59,214 bases of DNA from an uncultured Clostridia bacterium (GTDB lineage Bacteria; Bacillota; Clostridia; TANB77; CAG-508): assembly GCA_947631915.1 (NCBI GenBank), contig CANRNC010000012.1, positions 1 to 59,214 on the forward strand. The letters are read 5' to 3'. Numbering within the stretch: position 1 is the stretch's first letter; every line of letters starts with the position of its first letter. The notes beneath the pieces are model-generated. The model was not told where the DNA came from. It saw nothing but the letters and a program-made list of their open reading frames with translations, and searched no databases. This document shows positions 36,946-45,677 of this stretch, in pieces. The translations under genes and the position numbers were made by a program.

Positions 36946-37662
36946 ATGAAAAAATATAGTAAATTTTTAACAGTATTATTAGTTATATTAGCAATATCTT
37001 TAATTATATTAGTTGGATACGCAATATATACCTTATATGACGATTATTTATCAGATAAATCTGCAGAAGATTTAATGGCTCAATTTGAGAATAATTATGA
37101 TGAAGAAGACTATGCTGATGGTAACAGCGAAGATCTTACAGACAATAATAGTAACAACAATAATAATGACAATAACAATAGCAACAATAATAATAAAACA
37201 TCAAATGGGAAAAAAACATCAAGTGGAGGAAGTTCATATGGGTTAGGCACTTATTATAAGGGCTATAAGGTTATAGGAATAATATCAATCCCTAAACTTA
37301 ATATACAATATCCTATTTTTAAAGAAGATACTACACAAACTCTAAAAGTAGGAACTGCTGCAATATATCCAGCAGATGCTGAAAATGTATTAAATTCTCC
37401 AGGAAATGTAGTAATAGCTGGGCATAATTATAGAAATAGTAGGATGTTTTCAAAATTGAATAAATTGAATAATGGAGATTCTATTTACATAACAAATGAA
37501 TATGGCGTTAAATTAGAATATAAGGTATATAACAATTACACTACAGGATCAATGGATTTCGATTATGCGACACGAGAGACAAATGGTGGTACAGAAATTT
37601 CTTTAACAACATGTACAACAGATGCTAGTACGAGAACTATTGTATGGGCAAAAGCACAATAG
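36946..37662 (+). CDS. sortase, first of a tandem pair
   Basis: A 238-residue sortase. One N-terminal membrane anchor (residues about 5-30) is followed by an acidic and poly-Asn linker (about 45-95). The catalytic beta barrel has the histidine in VVIAGHNYRN, the cysteine in LTTCTTD and the arginine in TRTIVWAK. A GTG at 36916 is in frame but AGAAAGG before the ATG at 36946 is preferred. The class (D-like) is inferred. Its substrates may be cell-wall or pilus proteins; none is adjacent. Confidence 0.88.
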   Translation: MKKYSKFLTVLLVILAISLIILVGYAIYTLYDDYLSDKSAEDLMAQFENNYDEEDYADGNSEDLTDNNSNNNNNDNNNSNNNNKTSNGKKTSSGGSSYGLGTYYKGYKVIGIISIPKLNIQYPIFKEDTTQTLKVGTAAIYPADAENVLNSPGNVVIAGHNYRNSRMFSKLNKLNNGDSIYITNEYGVKLEYKVYNNYTTGSMDFDYATRETNGGTEISLTTCTTDASTRTIVWAKAQ

Positions 37663-37692
37663 AAAATAAAATTATGTAAAAAGGAAAAAATA

Positions 37693-37721
37693 TCGAAAAA
37701 ACTAAAAAAATATGATATAAT
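37693..37721 (+). promoter_or_regulatory. possible promoter of the second sortase gene
   Basis: TCGAAA (37693-37698), a 17-base spacer and TATAAT (37716-37721). The -35 box is weak. Confidence 0.35.
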
Positions 37722-37798
37722 AGTATATAAGAGAGATAATTACACTTGTATATTTTGTAAGAAATTAATGAAAATATATACTTAAAGGAGTGATAAAT

Positions 37799-38524
37799 AT
37801 GAAAAATGGATACGGAAATTTGTTGTCAGTTTTTTTAGTTGTTGCAATTATTGCAGTTGTTTCAATACTAGGATTTTTAGGATATAAAGTATATACTAGT
37901 GATCAGACTAATAAAAAATCGAAAGATGTGGTTTCAGAATTTGATGAGAATGTAAATAATAACGGAAATAATACAAATTCTACAGATGATGGAAATTCTT
38001 CAGAAGATGGAGATAATGAGGGAAATTCATCTTTGGGAGAAATATTAGATAATTTAGGTGGAGACGATGGAAATTCTATATATCAACAACAGGGGAATAA
38101 AGAGACTACTTATGAGGGGTACAAAGTAATTGGAACTATATCTATTCCAAGTATAAATATTGAATATCCTATCCTTGAAGAAAATACTTCTGCAACACTA
38201 AAAATAGCTATAGTTGCTGTATATCCTCAAGATAATAGAGAAAGTGCAGTGAATAAACCAGGAAATCTTGTACTTTGGGGACATAATTATAAAAACGGAA
38301 CATATTTTTCAGACATTGATAAGTTAACAACAGGTTCAAAAATATACATAAAAGACACTTCTGGTACTAAATTAGAATATCAGGTTTATAATATATATGA
38401 AACTACAGATTCTGACATGACATATGCAACACGAGATACTGAAGGAGCAAGAGAGATAACATTGTCTACTTGCGGTAATGAATCTGGCAAAAGAACAATT
38501 GTATGGGCTAGAGAAACTAAATAA
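37799..38524 (+). CDS. sortase, second of a tandem pair
   Basis: A 241-residue paralogue of the sortase just upstream, with the same layout: N-terminal anchor, acidic Asn/Asp/Gly-rich linker, and a catalytic domain with VLWGHNYKN, LSTCGNESGKRTIVWA. The catalytic domains are closely similar, so this is a local duplication whose linkers have diverged. AAAGGAGTGAT before the ATG at 37799 fixes the start; a GTG at 37790 is in frame. Confidence 0.88.
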   Translation: MKNGYGNLLSVFLVVAIIAVVSILGFLGYKVYTSDQTNKKSKDVVSEFDENVNNNGNNTNSTDDGNSSEDGDNEGNSSLGEILDNLGGDDGNSIYQQQGNKETTYEGYKVIGTISIPSINIEYPILEENTSATLKIAIVAVYPQDNRESAVNKPGNLVLWGHNYKNGTYFSDIDKLTTGSKIYIKDTSGTKLEYQVYNIYETTDSDMTYATRDTEGAREITLSTCGNESGKRTIVWARETK

Positions 38525-38546
38525 TTGGAAGGAATGATACCACAGA

Positions 38547-39392
38547 ATGGAGATTATAGATGGAAAATCACTTGCAGCAAGCGTTAGAGAAAGTTTGAAA
38601 TCAGAAGTACAAAAACTAAAGAAGAAGGGAATAACACCTAATTTAGCAGTTATTCTAGTAGGAGAAGATAAAGCATCTCAAATTTATGTAAAAAATAAAA
38701 GCAAAGCATGTTTAGAAGTAGGTATCAATTATGAAGAATTTTTCTTAACAAATGATACTACTATGGAGCAGTTACTTGCATTAATTGATAGACTCAATGA
38801 AAGAGAGGATATACATGGGATTTTATTGCAAAGTCCTATGCCAAAACATTTAAATATTGATGAAGCATTTGAAAGAATTTCACCTAAAAAAGATGTAGAT
38901 GGATTTAATCCTGTAAATGTAGGAAAATTATGTTTAAATCAAGAGGGATTTGTATCTTGTACACCTGCAGGAATTATGAAAATGTTTGAAAAATATAATA
39001 TTGATATTGAAGGAAAAAGTGCAGTAGTATTAGGAAGAAGCAATATTGTTGGAAAACCAATGTCATTGTGTTTATTAAATAAAGATGCTACTGTCACTAT
39101 ATGCCATTCAAAGACACAAAATCTAGCTGAAATAACAAGAAATGCAGATATAATAGTTGTTGCATTGGGAAAAGCAAAATTTTTAACTAAAGATATGGTA
39201 AAAGAGGGAGCAATTATTATAGATGTTGGTATAAATAGAACTGAAAATGGACTAGTAGGAGATGTTGATTTTGAAAATGTAAAAGAAGTTGCATCTTATA
39301 TAACTCCTGTACCTGGGGGCGTTGGACCAATGACAGTTGCAATGCTAATGAGTAATGTAGTAAAGTCAGCTAAAAATTTTATAGGGGGATAA
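38547..39392 (+). CDS. folD: bifunctional methylene-THF dehydrogenase/cyclohydrolase
   Basis: A 281-residue FolD that interconverts methylene-, methenyl- and formyl-tetrahydrofolate. It shows VILVGEDKASQIYVKNK with the catalytic lysine, GILLQSPMPKH, VLGRSNIVGKP in the NAD(P) site and TPVPGGVGPMTVAML. It is full length and provides one-carbon units for the purine (guaB, guaA) and thymidylate (thyA) steps also coded here. Confidence 0.97.
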   Translation: MEIIDGKSLAASVRESLKSEVQKLKKKGITPNLAVILVGEDKASQIYVKNKSKACLEVGINYEEFFLTNDTTMEQLLALIDRLNEREDIHGILLQSPMPKHLNIDEAFERISPKKDVDGFNPVNVGKLCLNQEGFVSCTPAGIMKMFEKYNIDIEGKSAVVLGRSNIVGKPMSLCLLNKDATVTICHSKTQNLAEITRNADIIVVALGKAKFLTKDMVKEGAIIIDVGINRTENGLVGDVDFENVKEVASYITPVPGGVGPMTVAMLMSNVVKSAKNFIGG

Positions 39393-39474
39393 AAAAGTTA
39401 TAAAAATACAAAAAGGGAGCATAAAAAATTATGCTTTCTTTTTTAATTTATTAAAATATAAAAAGGAGAAATAT

Positions 39475-40129
39475 ATGAAAATAATAAATATAAAAGATAA
39501 AGATTATCCTGAAAAATTAAAAAATATTGATAATGCTCCTCAAAAACTCTATGTATTAGGTAATGAAAAGATTCTAAATGATTTTGGACTAGCAATAATA
39601 GGTTGTAGGCAATATACTGAATATGGAAAGAAAGTAGCAAAAGAATTAAGTTTTAAACTAGCTAAACAAGGAGTAAATATAATAAGTGGATTAGCGAAAG
39701 GCATAGATAGCTTTGCTCATACAGGTTGTATGGTAGCAGGAGGGAAAACAATAGCAGTACTCGGAAGTGGATTTAATAACATATATCCTAAAGAGAATAT
39801 AGAAATATTTAAGGAAATAATAAGAACAGGAGGAGTAGTAGTTACGGAATACCAGCCTGATATAAAGCCTATTGGAGAAAATTTTCCAATGAGAAATAGA
39901 ATTATAAGTGGATTAAGCGATGGTGTAATTGTAATTGAAGCAAGAAGAAAGAGTGGAACTATGATAACAGTAGAATATGCTTTAGAGCAAGGTAAAGAGA
40001 TATTTGCAGTACCACGGAAATATTATTAATAGTTCCTCTCAAGGAACAAATGAAATGATAAGGGAAGGAGCAAAAATTGTTACATGTCTTGATGATATAT
40101 TAGAGGAATACTCTCATATCATCAGGTAA
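39475..40129 (+). CDS. second DprA-like protein, with a +1 frame change at CGG
   Basis: A paralogue of the DprA at 20014. It reads 180 codons (LAIIGCRQYTEYG, SGLAKGIDSFAHTGC, VLGSGFN, MRNRIISGLSDG) up to a CGG at 40015, with TAA only three codons later. Skipping the C gives VPGNIINSSSQGTNEM and ends at TAA 40127-40129, 217 residues in all. The 36 residues around the site align without gaps with the first DprA. Even when restored it lacks the C-terminal winged helix. The last 30 bases overlap the end of the convergent pseudouridine synthase gene. It may be a working short DprA or a decaying copy. Confidence 0.85.
40015..40017 (+). other. proposed +1 recoding site: CGG in the second dprA
   Basis: Context GTA CCA CGG AAA, with TAA at 40027-40029. 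Reading CCA then GGA (40016-40018) gives VPGN, where the DprA family has a proline-glycine pair. Confidence 0.75.
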
Positions 40130-40984
40130 TTCCGCTTCTAACATAATTTTATTTTTAGTAATAGGATGAATAAAAGTTATTTTATATGCATGTAACGCTT
40201 GTCTATCTATAAAATTAGAAGAATTACCATATAGTGTGTCACCAATAATAGGATGCCCAATATAAGCACAATGAACTCGTATTTGGTGAGTGCGTCCTGT
40301 TTCAAGTATGAAATGTACTAAAGATAGATTATTATTAAGCGTTTTAATTAAATCATAATGAGTGATAGCAATATCGCCACTATTAAAATCAATGCATCTT
40401 TCAATTATACTTTCATTTTTTCTAGCTATGGGAGCTGATATTGTACCTTGTTTTTCTGATAAAATACCCTCTAAAATTGCAATATATTCTTTTTTAAAGC
40501 TATTTGTTTTCATTTCACGAATAAGTATTTCTTGAACATATTCATTTTTTGCAAATATAACAATACCTGAAGTGTCTTTGTCTAGTCTATTAACAATTCT
40601 AATTTTACGTTTGAGTCCAATAGAATCAAAATAATACTTTACTCCATTAGATATACTATCAGAGAAATGATTACATGATGGATGTACCGGTATTCCTGAA
40701 GGTTTATTTATAACTAATAAATACTTATCCTCAAAGAGGATGTTCAATTTCATATTTATTGAAACAATGTTATCATATTCTTCATAGAAATTTAAGTCAA
40801 TGGAAACTGTATCTCCAATTTTTAAATTATTAAAGCTGGGGGATACAATTTCACCATTTAGAAATATCTGATTAGAAGATATCAAACGTTTTAATAATCT
40901 ATTAGAAATATTAAATTCTTCTTTAAGAATTTGTTTTATATTGTAAAATCTATTGTCAATGATAGTATATTCCAAATCACACAT
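40100..40984 (-). CDS. rluD: RluA-family pseudouridine synthase
   Basis: A 294-residue enzyme with an N-terminal S4 RNA-binding domain (about residues 15-80) and the RluA catalytic domain. That domain has VNRLDKDTSGIVIFAKN with the catalytic aspartate, LETGRTHQIRVHCAYIGHPIIGD, and LHAYKI. Whether the target is rRNA or tRNA is not clear, so the symbol is tentative. The ATG at 40984 is preferred to 41014 because AAGGGGG lies 8 bases upstream. Confidence 0.88.
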   Translation of the reverse strand: MCDLEYTIIDNRFYNIKQILKEEFNISNRLLKRLISSNQIFLNGEIVSPSFNNLKIGDTVSIDLNFYEEYDNIVSINMKLNILFEDKYLLVINKPSGIPVHPSCNHFSDSISNGVKYYFDSIGLKRKIRIVNRLDKDTSGIVIFAKNEYVQEILIREMKTNSFKKEYIAILEGILSEKQGTISAPIARKNESIIERCIDFNSGDIAITHYDLIKTLNNNLSLVHFILETGRTHQIRVHCAYIGHPIIGDTLYGNSSNFIDRQALHAYKITFIHPITKNKIMLEAELPDDMRVFL

Positions 40985-41093
40985 AAGCTTTGCCCCCTTG
41001 TCTAATACATACATTATAGTAATTAATTATGATTTTATCAATAAATTTTATATATAAATTCAACTAAATATTAACATCGAAAAATTAAAAATC

Positions 41094-41116
41094 TGTTTTA
41101 TCAAGTTGATAAAACA
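41094..41116. promoter_or_regulatory. 23-base palindrome, candidate operator
   Basis: A perfect inverted repeat, TGTTTTATCAA, G, TTGATAAAACA. It covers a possible -35 box TTGATA (41106-41111) that stands 17 bases before TAAACT (41129-41134). It lies 58 bases upstream of the peptidase E gene. The shape fits the binding site of a dimeric repressor. It lacks the T-run of a terminator. Confidence 0.5.
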
Positions 41117-41174
41117 ACCATAATGTAGTAAACTAATTCTAGTTAAATCTATAAAATTAGTAAAGGGGATTATT

Positions 41175-41798
41175 ATGAAATTATATTTATCTTCATATAA
41201 ACTTGGAAATAAAACCGAAGAATTAAAAAAATGGATTAAAGAAAATAATAATAGAATATGTTTAATAACAAGTGCAAAAGATTGCTATCCAGAAAATAAA
41301 GAAAAACAAGATAGTATAGATTTTGATATAAAAGAATTAGAAGATTTAGGATTTAATGTTACATTACTATCATTAAAAGATTATTTTGGTAGAGAGAGAG
41401 AATTATTAAAAAAACTTGAAGATTTTAACGCTTTTTATGTAATAGGTGGAAATGTATTTACTTTAAGGCAAGCAATGCATTTAAGTGGTTTTGATAAATT
41501 TATAAATTCAATAAAAAAACAGCCCAATTATTTATATGTTGCTTACAGTGCTGGTATTTGTGTACTTGCAAAAGATTTACATGGTTTAGATATTTGTGAT
41601 GACCCCAGTATAAATGTATATAGCATAGATACTATTTGGAGTGGACTTGGATTTTTTAATTATTTATTCCTACCACATTATAAATCTAAACATAAAGAAA
41701 CAAAGCTCATAGATGAATGTGTAAAATATTGTAAAATAAATAATATTGAATTTAGGACACTTAAGGATGGAGATGTAATAATAGAAAATATGATGTAA
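41175..41798 (+). CDS. peptidase E (S51 family)
   Basis: A 207-residue protein of the S51 aspartyl-dipeptidase family. The family oxyanion motif appears as AFYVIGGNVFTLRQAM, the catalytic serine as YVAYSAGICVLA, and the histidine as LFLPHYKSKH. The glutamate or aspartate completing the triad follows. Members cleave dipeptides or cyanophycin-like substrates. It stands alone behind a palindromic operator-like site. Confidence 0.85.
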   Translation: MKLYLSSYKLGNKTEELKKWIKENNNRICLITSAKDCYPENKEKQDSIDFDIKELEDLGFNVTLLSLKDYFGRERELLKKLEDFNAFYVIGGNVFTLRQAMHLSGFDKFINSIKKQPNYLYVAYSAGICVLAKDLHGLDICDDPSINVYSIDTIWSGLGFFNYLFLPHYKSKHKETKLIDECVKYCKINNIEFRTLKDGDVIIENMM

Positions 41799-41811
41799 TT
41801 TACATAAATGC

Positions 41812-41840
41812 TTGATTTCATCAAATATATATAGTATAAT
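41812..41840 (+). promoter_or_regulatory. promoter of the transporter/synthetase-like operon
   Basis: TTGATT (41812-41817), a 17-base spacer and TATAAT (41835-41840). The leader of about 150 bases holds an imperfect hairpin (41866-41890) and an orphan ribosome-binding-like GGAGGGG (around 41910) with no start codon after it, so post-initiation control is possible. Confidence 0.55.
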
Positions 41841-41999
41841 TCTTATGAATTATTTGCAATATAACAGTATCTATGTGTTTACATAAGATACAATAATACA
41901 CTAATAAGGAGGGGAGAATTTAGTTTTATTTTTTTACAAAAAAATAATTAGTAACTATTGGCATTAATTAATCAATAATGAAAAAGGAGTTATCACATT

Positions 42000-43103
42000 A
42001 TGAAAAGAGATTTCTGGAAAATAGGATTTTCAGGTGCTGCAAGTTGGGCTTGGGGAACATCATTAATTATGGGACAACAAATAGCACAAGAAAAAGGTAT
42101 TATTGCTTGGAGTATTTGGGCTATATGTAACTCATTAACATTGGCACTTTTAGGTTTTTTATATAATAAAAAACTAATTAGTACAGAAATTTTTAACAGA
42201 AAAGAAGTGAAAACAATTGCTCTAATTATACAGCTATTTTGTTTGTTAGTGCAACTTAACTTTATTAATCAACAGTTTTTTAAACTTCTTGGAAATTCAA
42301 CAATTTCATATGTCATTACTACATTAATTGGAATTACATTTACCTTGATAGTTTTTAGAAAGGGATTACCTACATCTATTACTACTGATGTATTCCAATG
42401 GATATTAGCCATAATAAGTATCATAATAATTATTGGTATTGGAATAATAACAGATGTTCCACTACAAAGCTTTGCTTCAAATTCTACATCAAATTTATTA
42501 TGGGGAATTTGGAGTGGAATAATCTTATTTGCTGGACCTATTGGAGATGTACAACATTGGCAAAGAGTCTCATTTGATGAAAGCAAAAAAGCATATTATT
42601 TAGCATCAGTATTATTTGCAATATATATGCTTTTAGTGCTTGGCATGGCAATATTTCAATTTTCAAAATTAATGGATAGCATATTACTGATAGCTGTGCT
42701 TTGCATTACTACATCTACAATAGATAGCATAGCAGTTGCCACACATGAAATTAAGAGCAAAGGTGTTGGTACTATAGTTTCATTAATTATGTGCATTACG
42801 TGGGGGCTATTTGCTAAAGTTGGTATGATTGATCTGTGGAGCAGTTTTGGAGTTATTCGATTTGCTTTTGCAATAGGAATTCTTGTATTACCGATTTGTT
42901 TAAAAGGAAATGCAAAGGTTTCAATTCCTATACTATTAATTTCATTTCTTATTATGGTTGTATTTTCAATTTTAGGTCAAATAACAATTACAAACTTGGC
43001 AGGAGTTATTAGTTTTGAGATAGCAGCAAGTATAATTTTATACTTAATTATTATATCAATAACTAATAATATTAGAAAGGAGAATTACCATGAAGGAATT
43101 TAA
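42000..43103 (+). CDS. multi-spanning membrane transporter, SSS/APC-like
   Basis: A 367-residue protein with about ten hydrophobic segments and short loops. A conserved-looking loop (GPIGDVQHWQRVSFDE, residues about 178-193) resembles the sodium/solute symporter group. The cargo is unknown. AAAAAGGAG precedes the ATG. It overlaps the next gene by 14 bases, so the two are co-translated and likely work together. Confidence 0.7.
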   Translation: MKRDFWKIGFSGAASWAWGTSLIMGQQIAQEKGIIAWSIWAICNSLTLALLGFLYNKKLISTEIFNRKEVKTIALIIQLFCLLVQLNFINQQFFKLLGNSTISYVITTLIGITFTLIVFRKGLPTSITTDVFQWILAIISIIIIIGIGIITDVPLQSFASNSTSNLLWGIWSGIILFAGPIGDVQHWQRVSFDESKKAYYLASVLFAIYMLLVLGMAIFQFSKLMDSILLIAVLCITTSTIDSIAVATHEIKSKGVGTIVSLIMCITWGLFAKVGMIDLWSSFGVIRFAFAIGILVLPICLKGNAKVSIPILLISFLIMVVFSILGQITITNLAGVISFEIAASIILYLIIISITNNIRKENYHEGI

Positions 43104-44472
43104 TGTTGAAAGTTACCGGAAAGCATTAAAAAAGTATGAAATTGCACTTATTGGTACACCAGTAAAAAATTCCTTGATTTACTTACCAAATGGTGTAATA
43201 TTAAGAGAAAAAATGTATCAAATGGGTATTCGGTTACTAAAGAAAATGAATTTTAAACAAATAATATTAAGTGATTTTATAGATATGAAAAGTTTAAAAA
43301 GCATTGATTTAGTTTCTAAATTATCAGACAACTATCTTAAGCTAGAAAACAAGGATTTTTGTATGACGGCAGGACATGAGATTTCTTGCTATTCATTAAT
43401 CAGAGAAATGCTTAAAGATTATTCTGTAGACCATGAATATCCCATAAAATATTTCCATTTTGGTTCTGTGTATAGAAATCCTAAAAATACTAGGTTTCCA
43501 TTTAATTATGGAGAGCGAAAGTCATTTTTAGAGTGTTATACTATTCATAAGACTTCAGAAGATGCATATAACGCAATGGATGAAGGAATCAGATGGAATA
43601 GGCAAATTATTAAAAACATATTACACTTACCCGGTGTGGAGGTTGAAAGACCACGAGCAACTAATAAGCAGATTTCACAGAAGAGTATTCACATTGACAC
43701 AATTACACCACTTGGTGAAACTATCATCACAGGTATGACTTATTTTCACAATGACATTTTTACTAAAGCACTTAATGTAAAAAGAAAGGATAATAAAGAT
43801 GGCAAGAATTATTATGTATATTCGACCCATTTTGGTTTAAGTGAAAATGTACTTCATTCCTATATGATAAATTGCTTTGACGGTGAAGGATTTACTTTTT
43901 ATAGTTTTTTAGCCCCTGTACAAATTTCTGTAATTGATACCACTAATGGCGCTTTTCTGGATTTAGAAGAATATAATAAGATTTTTAGATTACTGGATGA
44001 TAGAAACTTCGATTATGAAAAAGTAGAAGTCGATTATAAAAAGCTAGGAAAGGCAGTTCAATTTGCTTCTAGAAAAGGCGCACCAGTAGTATTAATTTTA
44101 AAAAATGTCGGTGGAAATTTAGAAATACATTTTGTATCATGTCAAGAAGAATTTATTGTCACAAGTAATAACTTATTAGACGAGATTTTAATGTATTTTT
44201 CTAAAAATGATGCTATTGTTGCTAATAAGTTAGAAGCAATACAAAATGACGCAGTCTGCAACTGTTTATCTGTTGAAGATGTAGTAAGAAACGTTGCAAA
44301 TGGAAAAGTTGCAGCATTTTACTGCGAAAAGCTAGACTCTAAAGTTTTTGAAATAGAGTCACATCTTAAAGGTGGAGAAGTATTAGGCTTTCAAAATGTA
44401 CTTTTGGAACAAAAAGATATTTTAGATGGCAGAAAAACAAATTGGATTGCATTTGCTTCTAGGCGTTCTTGA
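43090..44472 (+). CDS. class II aminoacyl-tRNA-synthetase-like protein
   Basis: A 460-residue protein with a class II synthetase core of the Thr/Pro/Ser kind. It has a motif 2-like segment (FHFGSVYRNPKNTRFPF), a motif 3-like segment (FGLSENVLHSYMI) and a following alpha/beta domain like the anticodon-binding domain (LAPVQISVIDT). The C-terminal 100 residues end in NWIAFASRRS, reminiscent of ProRS ends. No editing domain is visible. It overlaps the upstream transporter gene, which is unusual for a housekeeping synthetase. It could charge tRNA under special conditions or activate an amino acid for another use. Two in-frame CGG codons (43117, 43231) are read through as arginine, unlike other AT-rich genes here. 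Confidence 0.7.
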   Translation: MKEFNVESYRKALKKYEIALIGTPVKNSLIYLPNGVILREKMYQMGIRLLKKMNFKQIILSDFIDMKSLKSIDLVSKLSDNYLKLENKDFCMTAGHEISCYSLIREMLKDYSVDHEYPIKYFHFGSVYRNPKNTRFPFNYGERKSFLECYTIHKTSEDAYNAMDEGIRWNRQIIKNILHLPGVEVERPRATNKQISQKSIHIDTITPLGETIITGMTYFHNDIFTKALNVKRKDNKDGKNYYVYSTHFGLSENVLHSYMINCFDGEGFTFYSFLAPVQISVIDTTNGAFLDLEEYNKIFRLLDDRNFDYEKVEVDYKKLGKAVQFASRKGAPVVLILKNVGGNLEIHFVSCQEEFIVTSNNLLDEILMYFSKNDAIVANKLEAIQNDAVCNCLSVEDVVRNVANGKVAAFYCEKLDSKVFEIESHLKGGEVLGFQNVLLEQKDILDGRKTNWIAFASRRS

Positions 44473-44512
44473 ATTATTGTGTATTATAAAATACTTGAAA
44501 AATTTTGAGCTA

Positions 44513-44556
44513 ACACAAAAGATCCAGCTTATAAGTTGGATCTTTTGTGTTTATTA
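44513..44556 (+). terminator. intrinsic terminator
   Basis: A long stem, AACACAAAAGATCCA with TGGATCTTTTGTGTT, around a short AT-rich inner part. It ends the transporter/synthetase-like operon. Confidence 0.75.
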
Positions 44557-44588
44557 AATTAGTGGAATCTAAAAATATATAATACCTC

Positions 44589-44617
44589 TTGTCTTTTTAT
44601 TTAATTTACTATATAAT
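44589..44617 (+). promoter_or_regulatory. promoter of pta-ackA
   Basis: TTGTCT (44589-44594), a 17-base spacer and TATAAT (44612-44617). Confidence 0.65.
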
Positions 44618-44652
44618 GTTTGTATTGTAGATATCAAGTGGAGGAAATATAG

Positions 44653-45657
44653 ATGTCTTTTATTGAAGAAATAAAAAATAGAGCTAGAAGTGATGTAAAA
44701 ACGATAGTTTTACCTGAATCTAGTGATATTAGAATAATTGAAGCAGCTGCAAATGCACTAAAGGGAAAAATCGCAAATATTATTTTATTAGGAAATGAAA
44801 ATGAAATAAAAAAAATGGCAAGTGATAATAATTTTGATATATCGAAAGCAGAGATAATTGATCCTGCTCATTCAGAAAAATATAATGAATATGTAGAAGA
44901 ATTTTACGAATTAAGAAAAGAAAAAGGAATGACAATTGAGAAGGCAAAGGAACTTATGTATGATACAGTCTATTTTGGAATGATGTTAGTTAAAACAGGT
45001 GAAGCAGATGGACTTGTTTCAGGTGCAATACATTCAACTTCTGACACTTTAAGACCGGCATTACAAATATTAAAAACTGCACCAGATACAAAGCTAGTTT
45101 CAGCTTTTTTTCTTATGGTAGTACCAGATTGTGAATATGGAGAAAATGGTATTTTTGTATTTGCCGATAGTGGTTTGAATGAGAATCCAGATGCGGAAAA
45201 TCTTTCAGAAATAGCAATATCTTCTGCAAGAAGTTTTGAACAATTAATAGGAAAAACATCCAAAATAGCAATGCTTTCATACTCTACAATGGGAAGTGCA
45301 CACTCTGAATTAACAGAAAAAGTAGTGGAAGCAACTAAAATCATTAGAGAAAAATCACCTAATTTATTAGTTGATGGAGAACTGCAATTAGATGCTGCTA
45401 TAATACCAGAAGTAGCAAGATCTAAAGCACCACAAAGCGAAGTCGCTGGATCTGCAAATACATTAATATTTCCAGATCTAAATGCTGGAAACATAGGTTA
45501 TAAATTAGTACAACGTTTGGCAAAAGCAGAAGCCTATGGACCAATTTGTCAAGGAATTTCAAAACCTGTTAATGATTTATCTAGAGGATGTTCCGCAAAG
45601 GATATTTTAGGAGTAATTGCAATTACATGTGTGCAAGCACAAAATAATAAAAAATAG
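44653..45657 (+). CDS. pta: phosphate acetyltransferase
   Basis: A 334-residue short-form Pta that converts acetyl-CoA and phosphate to acetyl phosphate. It shows VLPESSDIRI at the N-terminus, GEADGLVSGAIHSTSDTLRP, STMGSAHSE, and DGELQLDAAI with NTLIFPDLNAGN. It has no N-terminal regulatory domain. With ackA, 20 bases downstream, it forms the acetate-producing ATP pathway of a fermenter. Confidence 0.97.
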   Translation: MSFIEEIKNRARSDVKTIVLPESSDIRIIEAAANALKGKIANIILLGNENEIKKMASDNNFDISKAEIIDPAHSEKYNEYVEEFYELRKEKGMTIEKAKELMYDTVYFGMMLVKTGEADGLVSGAIHSTSDTLRPALQILKTAPDTKLVSAFFLMVVPDCEYGENGIFVFADSGLNENPDAENLSEIAISSARSFEQLIGKTSKIAMLSYSTMGSAHSELTEKVVEATKIIREKSPNLLVDGELQLDAAIIPEVARSKAPQSEVAGSANTLIFPDLNAGNIGYKLVQRLAKAEAYGPICQGISKPVNDLSRGCSAKDILGVIAITCVQAQNNKK

Positions 45658-45677
45658 TATAAGAAAGGAAGGAAAAA

